Assembly (NCBI GenBank): GCA_014898415.1
Contig: RCTD01000002.1
Span: 3,100,001 to 3,164,000, forward strand
Length of the DNA stretch: 64,000 bases
From: Stromatinia cepivora
Taxonomy: Eukaryota; Ascomycota; Leotiomycetes; Helotiales; Sclerotiniaceae
Direction of reading: 5' to 3'
Positions within the stretch are counted from its first letter, which is position 1. Every line of letters starts with the position of its first letter. The notes under the pieces were generated by a model. It searched no databases. It was not told the DNA's origin and saw nothing but the letters and a program-made list of their open reading frames with translations. Both the position numbers and the translations under genes were made by a program. Positions 49,092 through 61,450 of this stretch are shown in pieces.

Positions 49092-50234
49092 TTTCTTTAT
49101 TGAGGATATCCTATTCGATCCTTTTAGGTTATTAATCCTAACATTTTCTTGAACCTTTCGAAAGCAATCTTTACACAAAACTTCATCATTCCATCGACAA
49201 CTATATCGTATATATTGATATAACTAGTGGCGATTTTTTCCTTTTCTGTTAAGTTCCTAATAAAGTGATAACTAATATCTATATATTTGAATCGTTCGTA
49301 CAAACATAGATTCTTAATTAAAGCTAAAACACCCTGATTATCACCAAGCATCTGAACCGTATTTCTGTTTTTTTCAATATAACTTGATCTAAATAGGTCT
49401 TTAAGCATTTGTGCAACCCATCTCCCTTATTTGATGAACATTGCCATCACAATATATTCTGATTCCGCACTAGAAATAGCCACAGATATTTATTTCTTAC
49501 TAGCCTATAATATAAAACCTTCATAAAATATTATAATTCTCTTTGAAACACTTTTCCAATTATATTTGTTATTAACCCAATCTGTATTTATATATACCTT
49601 TATTGTATTGTCAGGTATATTATATTCTTTATAGATATCAGATTGTATTCTTTTTGGTCCGAACCATAATTTCTATTTGATTGTTGATTGTAGATATTGT
49701 ATCAGATTCTTTAAAGCTATAGTATAATGTTTTGTTGGTTTTGTTATAAATTGTGAAAATCTTTCAATTAAGAATGTTATATTTGATCGAATATATATTA
49801 TTGGATAAATTATATTTTCTATTCGTTGTTGATATTCATTCATATCTATTAGTTCATTATTATTGATTGCTAGCTGAAGATGGGTATAATCCATTATTGA
49901 TAGTTTCTTGGCTTGGTATTGTTTATATATAATACTGTATTTAATTAGTATAATATCGAGATATTCTTTTTGATTTATAATTAATATATACGCTTTTCTA
50001 TCGCGAATAATTTTAACATTTAGGATTTTACTAATTTCCTCTAGATTCTTAATATTAAAATGAATCGATAGCTTTTTATTAAATCAAATGATTTGTAATG
50101 ATGTACGTGATGCAATAACGATATCGTTGATATATATTAGTAATATTATATTATGGTTTTTAAATATATATAGATATAGGTCTACCAAATTTTATATAAA
50201 GTTTATATCTAAAAGCTTTTTCTTCAATAGTAAA

Positions 50235-50384
50235 TGTGACGAACCCAACGAGCGTTTAGAGATCAACCTTAGAATTAAAAGCTACAGAGTTAAAGAGAGT
50301 GTGTTACGAAGTTATATATATAATCGGCTCGGAGCTTAATACTGTACTAGCCCGATTGTATGCGATCACGTGTATCTTGTGATA
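50235..50384 (-). repeat. 3' LTR of Gag-only element
   Basis: 150 bp; ends TGATA where the partner has TGACA. Contains GATCACGTGTAT. Confidence 0.9.
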
Positions 50385-50453
50385 CTATCCTTTTCTTCTG
50401 AAGAGTTTGTCTCGAATTCATTTTAAATGAATAATTTAAGTACAAAATGATCA

Positions 50454-51593
50454 TTAATCTTTTTTTGATAAAAATTTTTGATGTGCGAATTGTATTATAG
50501 CCAATGAATATGTATTTATTGTATTATGTGCCTTTTTCAAGTGATCTTCAAAATATCGGTCATTGATTATTTCTTCTAGATCCTTATCATCATTGTTTTC
50601 GGGCTTAGTAGTCAATGTAATAGTTGGAATAGGTTTTTGTCGATTTCGGACTTCTTGATGCGGGTTTAGCGGACAGGTTTGTACCCAATGAGAGTTATTT
50701 TTACATCGTATGTATTTATTTTGCTTGCGCAAGAGAGTTCTTTCAGAAGGGGAAAACTCGGGTGTTTGTATGTGGGGTAGAATCAAGGTACGATCGGGTT
50801 TATCCGGTTGGGTATCAAAAGGGCTGAGGGCACCAATGACATTAAGGTTGCTAATGTCTATTGGATCGTGGTTCCGAGAGTGGGATGGATTCTGCAATAT
50901 ATGTGGGGCTCTAGGTTTATTAGAGTGGGATGATGCAGGGAATCCATTCGTTGTACGAGCAGTTAGTTGTTGTATGATTTGAACAAAGTTGGGATAGGAG
51001 CGGGGAAGAGAAAGTTGTTGAGAAAGACGATTTCTAAGAGTAATATTGAGTCTATTGCGAAAGGTTGAGATTTTATTTGAATCGGGTCAATTCTGATTTT
51101 TGGCTTTGTAAAGGGTCCTTTCGAATTTTGCAATATAGGTATATAGAGAATCGGTTCCTTGTTTGAGAGTGAATAGCTTATCTTCGGCTTCTTGAACTTT
51201 ATTCGGATTGTTGTAAATGTGTATGAGTTGATTCAGGATCGTTGTATGATCTAAGGGAACGTTTTGATCAAGAGAAGAAAGCTGAGGTAGTATTATAGTT
51301 TGTATGTGAGATTCGAGATTGAGATAAACATAGTAAAATTGAGCTGTAGAGTTGTCGATCGTAGTGTTGTCTATTTGTAGTTTCGTTTGAATCGAGGGAA
51401 GCCAGGTATCGAACTTTTGAGAGTTATTATTGAACTTTTCAGGATCAGGGAGAGAGGGTTTTGGACGAGAAGGAGTATGAGCAGTAGGAGTGCGTTCGAG
51501 AATCAGGGAGCGTAGGAATGAGATTTCATCCCGCTGATGAGTCATTTCGTTACGAAGTTCTGCAATCGCGAGGTTTATCGAATCGTAATCCAT
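50454..51593 (-). pseudogene. Gag of the non-autonomous element, one in-frame TGA
   Basis: A single frame of 380 codons from ATG 51593 to the stop at 50454, broken only by TGA at 51084-51086. The N-terminal half has a coiled-coil start (NLAIAELRNEMTHQRDEISF), a Ty1/Copia-like gag core (FNNNSQKFDTWLPSIQTKL, EAEDKLFTLKQGTDSLYTYI) and the C-terminal half is Pro/Asn-rich. It ends with a zinc knuckle of CX2CX4HX4C spacing at about 50675-50715 whose first Cys is Tyr (RCKNNSHWVQTC remains). The single stop can be a RIP hit on TGG or CAA/CGA, or a programmed stop; the first is simpler. Gag would package the RNA; enzymes must come from another element. Confidence 0.82.
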
Positions 51594-51759
51594 AGTTTAG
51601 AAATTAAGGGTAAGAAAAAAGACAACACTTTCGAATAATATCAAGAAGATCTATGTGCAAGTGAGAGAGCATGAGTGTGTGTCTAGACAGGAGCAAGCGG
51701 AGTGTGTATGAGTATGTGCAGATGTTATTTCATTTCTTATTTGGAAGAGCTTTTAATAA

Positions 51760-51909
51760 TGTGACGAACCCAATGAGCGTTTAGAGATCAATCTTAGAAT
51801 TAAAAGTTATAGAGTTAAAGAGAGTGTGCTACGAAGCTATATATATGATCGGCTCGGAGCTTAGTACTGTACTAGCCCGATCGTACGCGATCACGTGTAT
51901 CTCGTGACA
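51760..51909 (-). repeat. 5' LTR of Gag-only element
   Basis: 150 bp; differs from 50235-50384 by transitions only, as far as I can see. Confidence 0.9.
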
Positions 51910-52540
51910 GTAAACTCCAATCTTTTCCAGTTTGCTTTAAATCATATAGGCTTTGTAGGATTCGTAGTGCATATCCCTTTTCGATTTTGATACCTTAGAA
52001 TAGTTCGAAGTAGATCTTTTCCTTCAAATGCGATTCAGTAAAGGTATTTTTGATATCGAAATATAAGTATTCCAAATTTTCCTTTGCAATAATAATTAGG
52101 AATAATCTGAATGTATTTAACTTTATTATTAATGTAAACGTTTTGTTATAATCTTTTTCTAATACTTGATTGAACCTTTGAACCATTAATCTTGTCTTGA
52201 ATCATTTTACCTTGTTATCTTTGGTCTTAATCGTAAATACCTCTTTCGTCGAAACCAGATTATTTCCTTTAAGGAATATATATTCTTTCCAAATACCATT
52301 TTGAACTAAAGATATGATTTCCTTTTAGATGGCTTCCTTCCATTTTTCAAAATGTTTTCAATCCGATATTACTTCTTTATAAGTTCTTAATATTTTGATT
52401 CCCAGAATTTCTTTGGCCGGATATGTTATATCTTCTGTATTATCTGTATCTATCAACAAAATCATGAAATCTGAAACGATCTTATTTTTGATATAAAAAT
52501 CCATTTTATAAATGATTGGGATTGTAATTATAGTGTATTC

Positions 52541-52688
52541 TATTAACTTTTGGTGCAGGAAGTAGTAGTATTGTTGACTATATAGGTTGAACTAAGGATT
52601 TATAATTCTAATAGGAATAGAATTGATCTGTGCATCATTATGATCACGTGATCTCAATTCTAATCCTATGATGGCCTCATTTCCAATA
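52541..52688 (-). repeat. Copia LTR, 3' LTR of unit B, with internal deletion
   Basis: 148 bp; lacks about 18 bp (the GGTTATCCCCAATTATG segment). Followed by CTCCCCCATTG, on the minus strand the polypurine tract CAATGGGGGAG. Confidence 0.9.
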
Positions 52689-52720
52689 CTCCCCCATTGA
52701 GGATATCCTATTCGATCCTT

Positions 52721-55700
52721 TTAGGTTATTAATCCTAACATTTTCTTGAACCTTTTAAAAGCAATTTTTGTATAAGGCTTCGTTATTCTGTCGGCAATCA
52801 TATCGCATATATTGATATAATTAATGGCGATTTTCTTCTTTTCTATCAAATCCCTAATAAAATGATAACTGATATTTATATATTTGAATCGTTTATACAA
52901 ATATAGATTCTTAATTAAAGCTAAAGCGCTTTGATTATCATTAAGTATTTAAATTGTATCTCCGTTCTTTCCAATATAATTTGATCTGAATAGATCTTTA
53001 AGCATTTATACAATCTATCTTCCTTATTTGATAAACATTACTATTGTAATATATTCTGATTCTGTATTAAAGGTAATTACAGATACTTGTTTTTTGTTAG
53101 CCTATAATATAGGGCCTCTATAGAATATCATAACTCTCCTTGAAACACTTTTCCGGTTATATTTGTTATTAGTCTAATCTGTATCTATATATACCTTTAT
53201 TATATTGTTAGATATATTGTATTCTTTGTAGATATCAGATTGTACTTTTTTTGGCCCGAATTATAGTTTCTATTTGATTGTTGATCGTAAATATCGTATC
53301 AGATTCTTCAAAGCTATAATATAATATTTTATTGGTTTTATTATAAATTGTAAAAGTCTTTTAATTGAGAATGTTATATTTGGTCGAATATATATTATTG
53401 GATGAATTACATTTCCTATTCGTTATTAATATTCGTTTATATCTGCCAATTCATTATTATCGATTACTAGCCGGAGATAGATATAATCTATTATTGGCAG
53501 TTTCTTGGTTTGGTGTTGTTTATATATAATACTGTATTTGGTTAATATAATATCGAAATATTCTTTTTGGTCTATAATTAATATACACGCTTTTCTATCG
53601 CGAATGATTTTAATATTTAGAATCTTATTAATCTCTTTTAGATTCTTGATGTTAAAACGGGCCAATAGCTTTTCATCGAATTAAGTGATTTGCGATAATA
53701 TATACAATACAATAACGATATCGTCGATATATATTAGTAATATTATATTACGGTTTTTGGATATATACAGATATAGATCTATCAAATTTTATACAAAACC
53801 AATACTTAAAAGCTTTTTCTTCAATAATAAATTCCAGTCCCTTTCAGTTTGCTTCAAATTATATAGATTTTATAGGGTTTGTAATATATATCCCTTTTCG
53901 ACTTTGATATTTTGAGGTGATTCGAAGTAAATCTTTTCTTTTAAGTATAATTCAGTGAAGGCGTTTTTGATATCGAAATGTAAGTATTCCAAATTTTCCT
54001 TTGCGATGATAGTTAGAAATAATTTGAGTATATTTAGTTTCATTGTTGGTACAAATATTTCGTTGTAATCTTTTTCTAATATTTGATTGAATTTTCGAGT
54101 TACTAATCTTGCTTTGAATTGTTCTATTTTGTTATTTTTGGTTTTAATTGTAAGTATCTATTTCGTCGAAATCAGATTACTTTCTTTAGGGAATATATAT
54201 TCTTTTCAAATACTATTTTAAATCAAAGATATGATTTCCTTTTGGATAACTTCCTTCCATTTTTCAAAGTATTCTTGATCTGATATTGCTTTTTTATAAG
54301 TTCTTAATATTTTGATTCCCAGAATTTTTTTGGCCGGATATACTATATCTTTTGTATTGTTTATATCTATCAACGAAATTATAAAATCTAAAGTGATCTT
54401 GTTTTTAATATAAGGGTCTATCTTATAAATAGTTGGGATTATAATTATAATGTATTCTATACTTTCTTGAGTTTTGGCCTATATAGATATTGCAATTAAT
54501 GTTCTTATAATTTTGTTTTCCTATTCTTCTTCAGGATCTTGTTCTATATCTCTTTTTCGTTTTCGTATTAGATACTTTAAGGGTTCGTTTTCAAAATCCA
54601 TTGTATTCTCTTATTCAGTTTCAAATAATTATAGATTTACTTCGCTTTCTGATCCTACTGAAATAGATTTCTCAACAAAATTTAAGACGATCTTAAATTT
54701 TGCTTCTGGTACAGATTCAGGGTCTGCAAAAATTGACTTTTGGGCTGGAACCTTTGGAATAATGGATTCGATATCTGAAGTATCCTTGGAAGAAGATTCT
54801 TGATTTGTCTTCTGGATATTACTATTTTCATTTTTATTATATATTAATATTGATATATTTAATTTATTTAATTTCAATTCGACAATTGAGGTGCTTGGTA
54901 TAATCACTGAATTCGGTATAATATCTACTGGAGAGAATATTTGGAACAAAGGTGATATAGGTATTGCATTTGGTATTAAGGATAAAGAAAATGTTTTGTT
55001 TATTATCGATCTACTACAAGATCTTCGATCTGGCTTTACATTCTTTGTTCCTTATAGGCCTGATTCACAATTTCTTAATTTAAAATCCAAATCTCCTTCT
55101 TGATAAGATTCATTTATGATTACTCTATTTGATCGAAATATATAGTCTAGCTTTGGAAAATACATTTTGATATATTTGTTTATAACTTTTGAGTATCCTA
55201 AGAATATACCGATTTTCGAAATATCCTGTAATTTGTTGTATCTTTGCTCTTTCAGAATAATCTTGGGATTGATATAAGTATAATATTTGTTTCTTTAGAT
55301 TTTGTATATTTTTATATTTGGTATTATATTTATAAAAGCTTTTATAAAGGATCGATCTATTCCATTTATATCAGGATTAATACTAATACGATTCTTAATA
55401 TAAATATTATACTTTATAACTTCATTTCAAAATTCTAATAATAATCCAGTTTCTTTTAGTATTACTTTTATATCTACCTTTACAATCCTTATATTCTGTT
55501 TTACAGATCTGTTTTGATATAAGGAAGCAATTATTATAATTTTGGATCGTATACCTAATGATCATTCACGAATAACTTGTAAAAGTTCCAATGTGTTATC
55601 AGTTCTAGCTGTAATAATTTTTTCTTCAATAACTAATTCCATCTCCTTTTTCCAAGTTTTCAATATTTGAATTATATCGTCTTTTTGTTTAAATAATATA

Positions 55701-57437
55701 ATCCAATTTACTCTTGTATAATTATCAATGATCAATATGAAATAATGATTCCCTCGAATCGATTTTGAGAATGGTTCTGTAATATCGAAATATATAAATT
55801 CGAGTCTCTTTGATTTGTATAGATTTAATTACTTCGGAATACGATTGGTTATTTTAATGAGTATATATATTTTGCAGATATCTAATTCAATTAGGACCTT
55901 TATTGATTTGGTTATATTGAATACCTTGTATAGATTCTTGATCTTATCTGAACCTAGATAATTGAATCTTCGATGTTATAATAAGTATCTCTCTTTCTCC
56001 TTGAATATTAATTCGTTATCGATACCTTTGATATCATCGATTATTTCTGAAGAAAAACCTTTTTCCTGATCATTTTGATATATACTCGAATAGAGAGTTA
56101 TATCCTTATATCCTTTAATCATATATGAAACCATGTACATTCCGTTTTGTATTCTAGTATAGATGATTTTCTTATTATTCTTTTTGAAATATATATAATA
56201 AAAATTGAATTCCTCTTACAACCCTATTTCGCAGATCCTTTTTTCTAACAGCAAATTTACTCCTAACCTTGATATATATAATATATTTGAAAGTAGTATT
56301 TTAGAATCATTTTTATATACTATATTCACTAAACCCTAATAACAACAATATATTACTCCCCCATCAACCTTTATCCTTCATTTGGCAATAAATTTTATTG
56401 ATTTGAATAATAAAGGTTGGTTAGATATATATAAAGAAATATTTGTATCGGTATATCATTTATTAAGGGAAGCCTTACTAATAATTTCCTTTATCAAATT
56501 GCAATCTTCCTTTATTATATCCTCAATATCAGAATCTGATTTAAAGATATTATTAGCAAAGTGTATTTGGTCTTTTTTATTGAAATAAACCCTTCTTCGG
56601 ATTCGGTGATCCTCTTTTCCTTTAATAATGAAAATAACTGCAAAGGAGTTTATTGGTTTGTATTAAATGCGGGCAGTCTCGTATATAATGACCTTTCCTT
56701 TGATACAGATCGTAAGTATTATTTAGGATCTCGAAATCTGATTCTTAGTGTTGAAAAGTATACCTAGATCTTTTTGCAATTTGCATTCGCTCTAATCCAT
56801 TCTTAAGACGAAATTCCTTAACCTGCAAATACTTGATCTTATCGTTGATACTAAGGCTGGTTTGGATATCCAATATATCCACTACTTCTTGATAATCGAT
56901 TGGAAGATTATATATTAAAACCAAGAATAAAGCAATATCTTAATATACTGATCGATAGCTTTCATCTACAACTCCTAATTTCCTTCTATACTCTTTCAAT
57001 TTGTTCTAGACTTCGATAATGATTATATCGAGATAGATATCGGATTGGAATTTGAAGTTCTGGATTATCATCATATACATATTGGCTGTGATTACACTGA
57101 TTCTAATATATTTTGATTTAAAGTATCTCCAAAGTATATATACTGTTGAATATTTATCGGTGAAGGCTTCATCATCATTATTAAGTGTTGTACAAATATA
57201 CAATAACGTATTCGCTTTGTCCTTTAAGTATTCCATTTTCAACTCGATATTGTAATATACACGACCATTTATCTTATAAACAGATGCTATATTGGATCCT
57301 GCAATCTGCGTATATTCGTCTAATATTTAATCAATTGTATAAAACCATCCTTTCTCCCTTAATTGTATCTTCGTTTGTCTGAATCATCGTTTATAATTGT
57401 TTTGATCGAGCTTCGAAGGATTGTTTGATCCCGACAT
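52721..57437 (-). pseudogene. Copia unit B: full-length gag-pol with stops
   Basis: From ATG 57437 (MSGSNNPSKLDQNNYKR followed by a stop at a former Trp codon) to TAA at 52721-52723. Its length of 4717 bp is within one base of copy A, so decay was by substitutions. Recognisable: gag start, integrase (near 55000-55950), RT (52900-54250) and RNase H. Damage is milder than in copy A. Confidence 0.83.
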
Positions 57438-57837
57438 TATAAAGGTTTCTTGCTGTTTGATAAATATCGAAAATAGTCTTCGGGTTTTTAAAACAATCTT
57501 AAAAAATATGCAGCGAATAGATTCAGAATAATAAAAAAAATATAAAAATAAAACAATAAGAAAATTCATAAAATTATATTGTAATGTGTTTTCTTATAGC
57601 TATACGAACTTGCTCTTCGTTTCTGCTATAATTCTGTATCAGCACTATACAAACTACTCTCCGCTCTAACCTGTAATATTATGAATTATAAACTGTATTA
57701 TCGTGTTTCAACTCTACTTCAATGATACTATATGAAAACTCTGATTTTCACTCTGTTTCATCCCTACTAACTATACTAATCTTTTTTTCGATTTGTTTTG
57801 CTTTCTAATCACTATTATACAACCGGATCTCATAACC

Positions 57838-58003
57838 TATTAACTTTTGGTACAGGAAGTAGTAGTATTGTTGACTATATAGATTGAACTAAGGATCTAT
57901 AATTCTAATAGAAGTAGAATTGAGGTTATCCCCAATTATGGTCTGTGCACCATTGTGATCACGTGACCTCAATTCTAATCCTATGATGGCCTCATTTCCA
58001 ACA
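57838..58003 (-). repeat. Copia LTR, outer 5' LTR
   Basis: 166 bp, followed by ATTTG. The bases internal to it read, on the minus strand, GGTTATGAGATCCGGTTG at the primer-binding position. Confidence 0.9.
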
Positions 58004-58320
58004 ATTTGTTTATTTTAAAACCTTTTTGTTAGAATTAGAATACAAATTTGATTAACAACAATCTTATATCAGGCATTATGATAAACTGAATTCCGATAAA
58101 TTTGTGATAATCATGAATGCGTTGGTGCTAAATGCTAAGTTTCGGAATGAGGTTGAGGAGATAAACTGAATGGTGGCGCAATTATTAGGGCCGAGATTCG
58201 AAACAGGATTTGGAGTTAGTGATATTATATTGGTAAATATTATAGAAGAAAAGAAGAAATTTTTTCAATTTTGTTTTGGGAAAGATAATCTGATAAAAAA
58301 AGTCTGAAGATTTGAATGAA
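58004..58320 (+). pseudogene. Unknown ORF fragment at the right border of the Copia composite
   Basis: From about 58068 a frame reads HYDKLNSDKFVIIMNALVLN, KFRNEVEEIN, one TGA, then MVAQLLGPRFETGFGVSDII and EEKKKFFQFCFGKDN before a stop near 58308. Protein-like, one premature stop, no family recognised. Confidence 0.35.
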
Positions 58321-58556
58321 GAATAAATAAGGAGGATATAATGGGATGGTAGAAATTTAGGAGGTTTATTGTTTAAGTGTATTTTATTAGATTTAAGTAT
58401 AGTATTTGTTCTATTGGATAGATAATTGAGATTATATTTTATTTTGTAGTTTTCGATATTCTATATTTATTCGATAGCTAAAAAAGGGATTTGGAAAGAT
58501 GATTCGAATTATCAACGATATATAATTTCTGAAGATGCTGATCGAGCATGCTTGAA

Positions 58557-58677
58557 GGTTTGTGATATGCTGATACTTTGTTGTTTTCATATGATCGAGT
58601 GCCGTAAATTATCATGTGATAGTGTACGCGAAAGCTCGCGATCGCGATCAATCGCGTCGCGATTCTTATCACAAACC
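58557..58677. repeat. Foldback-like sequence with GC-rich core
   Basis: Arms GGTTTGTGATA (58557-58567) and TATCACAAACC (58667-58677) enclose a CpG-rich palindromic core at 58627-58663 (CTCGCGATCGCGATCAATCG, CGTCGCGA) within otherwise AT-rich DNA. Confidence 0.55.
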
Positions 58678-61186
58678 AAACAATACTATTATAGATTATA
58701 AAGATAAAATCAAAAAGACTTTGTTCAAATTGTTTGCAGAAAGTGTTAAATCTTAATGAATATTTAAAAAGTTGTTCAAAACAAAAATAGTATTGCGAAT
58801 TATATAATAAATAATACTTAATTAGATATTATTATAATTATAAATCAATATATAAGAAATTTAAGATGTCTATATTTAAATCTTTATTAGAATATTTAGA
58901 TCTTGAATATTTTAATTGGTATTATAAATACTTTATAATATTATTAGACTTTACAAATATAAACTTTATAAATAATAGAATTAAAGATCTTTGAAATACT
59001 TTATTTATAAAGATAAATATATATTCAAATTTGATTTTAATAGAAGAAGAAATATATTGAAAAGTTTTTTTTTTATTAATGAATTAATTGATTGTAATAT
59101 ATATAAAAATGGGAATGAATTATTTGATAATTTTAATAAGATTTGAATTGTAGAGATAGTTTTGTTTGAAACTATAATTCAATTGAAAGTTCAAAAATTT
59201 ATCAAAAACAATAAAATTTATAATTCGATTTCGAATATATATATCAAAAATATATTACTTAAGTCTTCCGAATTTCTTAATACTTAATATTATTATTTTG
59301 AAATTATAATAAAATTGAGAGTAGATATAAATTCTATAAAAATGTTTATAGAATTATAAATAGATTATGATACAACAACCGAATAACTTAAGTATCTTTT
59401 AGAATTAAAAGCTATAGATTGAAGGTAGGACTACATAATTATATATATATAGGTCGAAAGTTCATTTAGTTTATTCAGGGAATATTATATTTCGATTAGG
59501 ATTTGAATTGATTATATTGTATATATATATAATATTATTCTTTCTTATATGAAAGTTCGCTTTGAATGTTTTAAATAAATGATATAAAAGAATCCGAAAA
59601 CAATTATAATTATAAATCATTAATTTTATTCGTTAATTCGGTCAAATATATAAATTCAGTGGTGTTTATCGCTTCTTTTATTCGATCAGAAAAAGTATAT
59701 CCATTGATTATGTTTTCTAAATATCACGGGATAGTATGACTACAGAGCACTTTCAGGGATCGGGGAATAGGTGGTACACGTGATTGATAGAGTGAATAGA
59801 ATTGAATGACTTGCCCTTGATCATATGGATCGAGGGCTATATATATAAAACAAATGAATAATTATCTAACCGATGAATACTTCGATTAAACTAGACCTTT
59901 ATTTACTAGTATATCAGGATCACCTTATCAATCGAAGAGATTGGTAAGGTTTAGAAGCTCCTTCATTTCGATTAGAAAGCATACCCTTGATTCTTCATAG
60001 GATACAGGGGATTGCAAGGCTTTCCGTAATAATAATATAATCTATTTAATATAGATTTTATATAATCTATTTAATATAGATTTTATTATATTATTTTTTA
60101 ATTGAATCAAAAAGAATCCTTTTTTATATATACAATTAAAAATAAAAATATCAATAATAATAACTTTATTTGATGTATATTTAAATATTTATATCGATTT
60201 TATAATTATCAAAAAAGCAATTTGTATTGAAAAATATATCAAGATTTGATTAATATAGTTTTTTATCAAATACAATTTACAATTATAAACAGATAATAAA
60301 GGATTCGGAAAAGTAATTCAAATTTATAAGAACAAATTAAAAGAAGGTTTTGTAATATAAATATTGGATAATAAATCCTAGATTAATGTTTTAATAATAT
60401 CTATAAGAATGTTATATTATATTTTTATAATATTTAGAAGGCTTTTGATAGATTCGAATTATTTTATAACAAAGGATATTCTTTTAGTAATAGAAATATT
60501 TAAAAATATAAGTTATATATAATCAATATAAGAATCAAATTGAAAACGATTTTAATTGATTTACGAAAATAATCGAAAGAGTTATTCAAATTTAATCAAT
60601 TCATATTCCAAGAACTCTTTTTTTAATCATTTGATTATTACAATATATAGAAAATTATAGGAGATCGCAAAATCGAGAATGAAAGAAGTTCATTAAATCA
60701 ATAATTAATTTTTTTAAAGAATATCGAAAAGGATTAAATATTAGGAAAGTTTATTTTTGTAATAAGGTTGTATTGGAAAAGATAAATTTAATAATATATT
60801 ATTTCCGGAATATCGATTATTATATTCAAAATGAGATTGACAATCGATAAAGGCGAAAATGTTTTGATGATTTAGAATATCGAGTTAATATATTTAGAGA
60901 ATTATTTTATATTTAGATAATTGAATATATATTTATAAAAAACTAAATTTGAAGAAAACATCCTATAATAAAATACTCTTTCTTGTAATCCTGAATCAAT
61001 ATCAAATATAAATCCATTTCATCATTATTATTAATATTTATAAGTCTTGAATTCATATAGGCATATTATCATTCATTTTCTTATAGAATATTTCGTCCAA
61101 ATGGTATTCCATTTCACAAATCAAAATTTCTTTCAAGCAAGGATCCATCAATTATGATTAGGGGTATATAGAGAAAAATTTCTCTT
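58678..61186. other. AT-rich, essentially gene-free block
   Basis: Contains a diverged relic of the Gag-only element LTR at about 59385-59475 (TTAGAATTAAAAGCTATAGA, then a TATATATA run and GGTCGAAAG), two copies of a 25-bp unit at 60036-60085, and a short less AT-rich stretch at 59720-60030 with a CACGTG at about 59777 that may be another old LTR. No coding sequence seen. Confidence 0.5.
60036..60085 (+). repeat. 25-bp direct tandem repeat
   Basis: Two identical copies beginning TATAATCTATTTAATATAGA. Confidence 0.9.
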
Positions 61187-61450
61187 TCATACAGTTGCAG
61201 CCACCGCCGCAACCGCATCTATATTTTTAACCATATCCATATCCGTATTTACACTCATATCCATAATGTGACAAAACTGCAAAAGGGATCTCATAAAGGA
61301 GACACTTGTATGAATGTTATTTATCGAAGATTCTAAACTAAGGAGGGAAAAAGAAGATGAAGAAGAATCTTCTTTAGTAAGTGTAATTGTTGGTATCACT
61401 CCGGTGATAATACTTTTTATAGTACTATTTCTAGTGTTGTTTTTATTCAT
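61187..61450 (-). CDS. Small hypothetical ORF, weak
   Basis: 87 codons from ATG 61450. Ser-rich middle (KEDSSSSSFSLLSLESS), Ala/Val end. A poly-G run lies just upstream (61479-61488). No motif, no splice signals; may be chance. Confidence 0.2.
   Translation of the reverse strand: MNKNNTRNSTIKSIITGVIPTITLTKEDSSSSSFSLLSLESSINNIHTSVSFMRSLLQFCHIMDMSVNTDMDMVKNIDAVAAVAATV

Larger units (their letters stand above)
50235..51909 (-). mobile_element. Gag-only non-autonomous LTR retrotransposon, 1675 bp
   Basis: Two 150-bp LTRs (50235-50384, 51760-51909), TGTGACGAACCC...TCTCGTGACA, with a perfect 5-bp duplication GTAAA (50230-50234, 51910-51914). The whole internal region (about 1.37 kb) holds one gag-like reading frame and no protease, integrase or reverse transcriptase. 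It sits in the RT region of Copia unit C. Confidence 0.9.
49124..52540 (-). pseudogene. Copia unit C: RT and RNase H part, split by the Gag-only element
   Basis: Minus-strand pol remnant ending at 49124. RNase H pieces: NRNTVQMLGDNQGVLALIKN and SYHFIRNLTEKEK (49124-49408). RT pieces: HLQLAINNNELIDMNEYQQR (49673-49894) and, beyond the insertion 50235-51909, MVQRFNQVLEKDYNKTFTLI (51995-52186). It ends abruptly at 52540, where the LTR of unit B begins. Interrupted by stops. Confidence 0.8.
48926..58003 (-). mobile_element. Composite Copia locus with three LTRs and one outer target duplication
   Basis: Same family as copy A, minus strand. LTRs at 48926-49091, 52541-52688 and 57838-58003. ATTTG flanks only the outermost ends (48921-48925 and 58004-58008). 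A complete unit (B) spans 52541-58003. To its left lies the 3' half of a second unit (C, 48926-52540), cut off inside pol. This is what remains if B inserted into C and the two 5' LTRs then recombined, deleting the 5' part of C. Confidence 0.85.
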
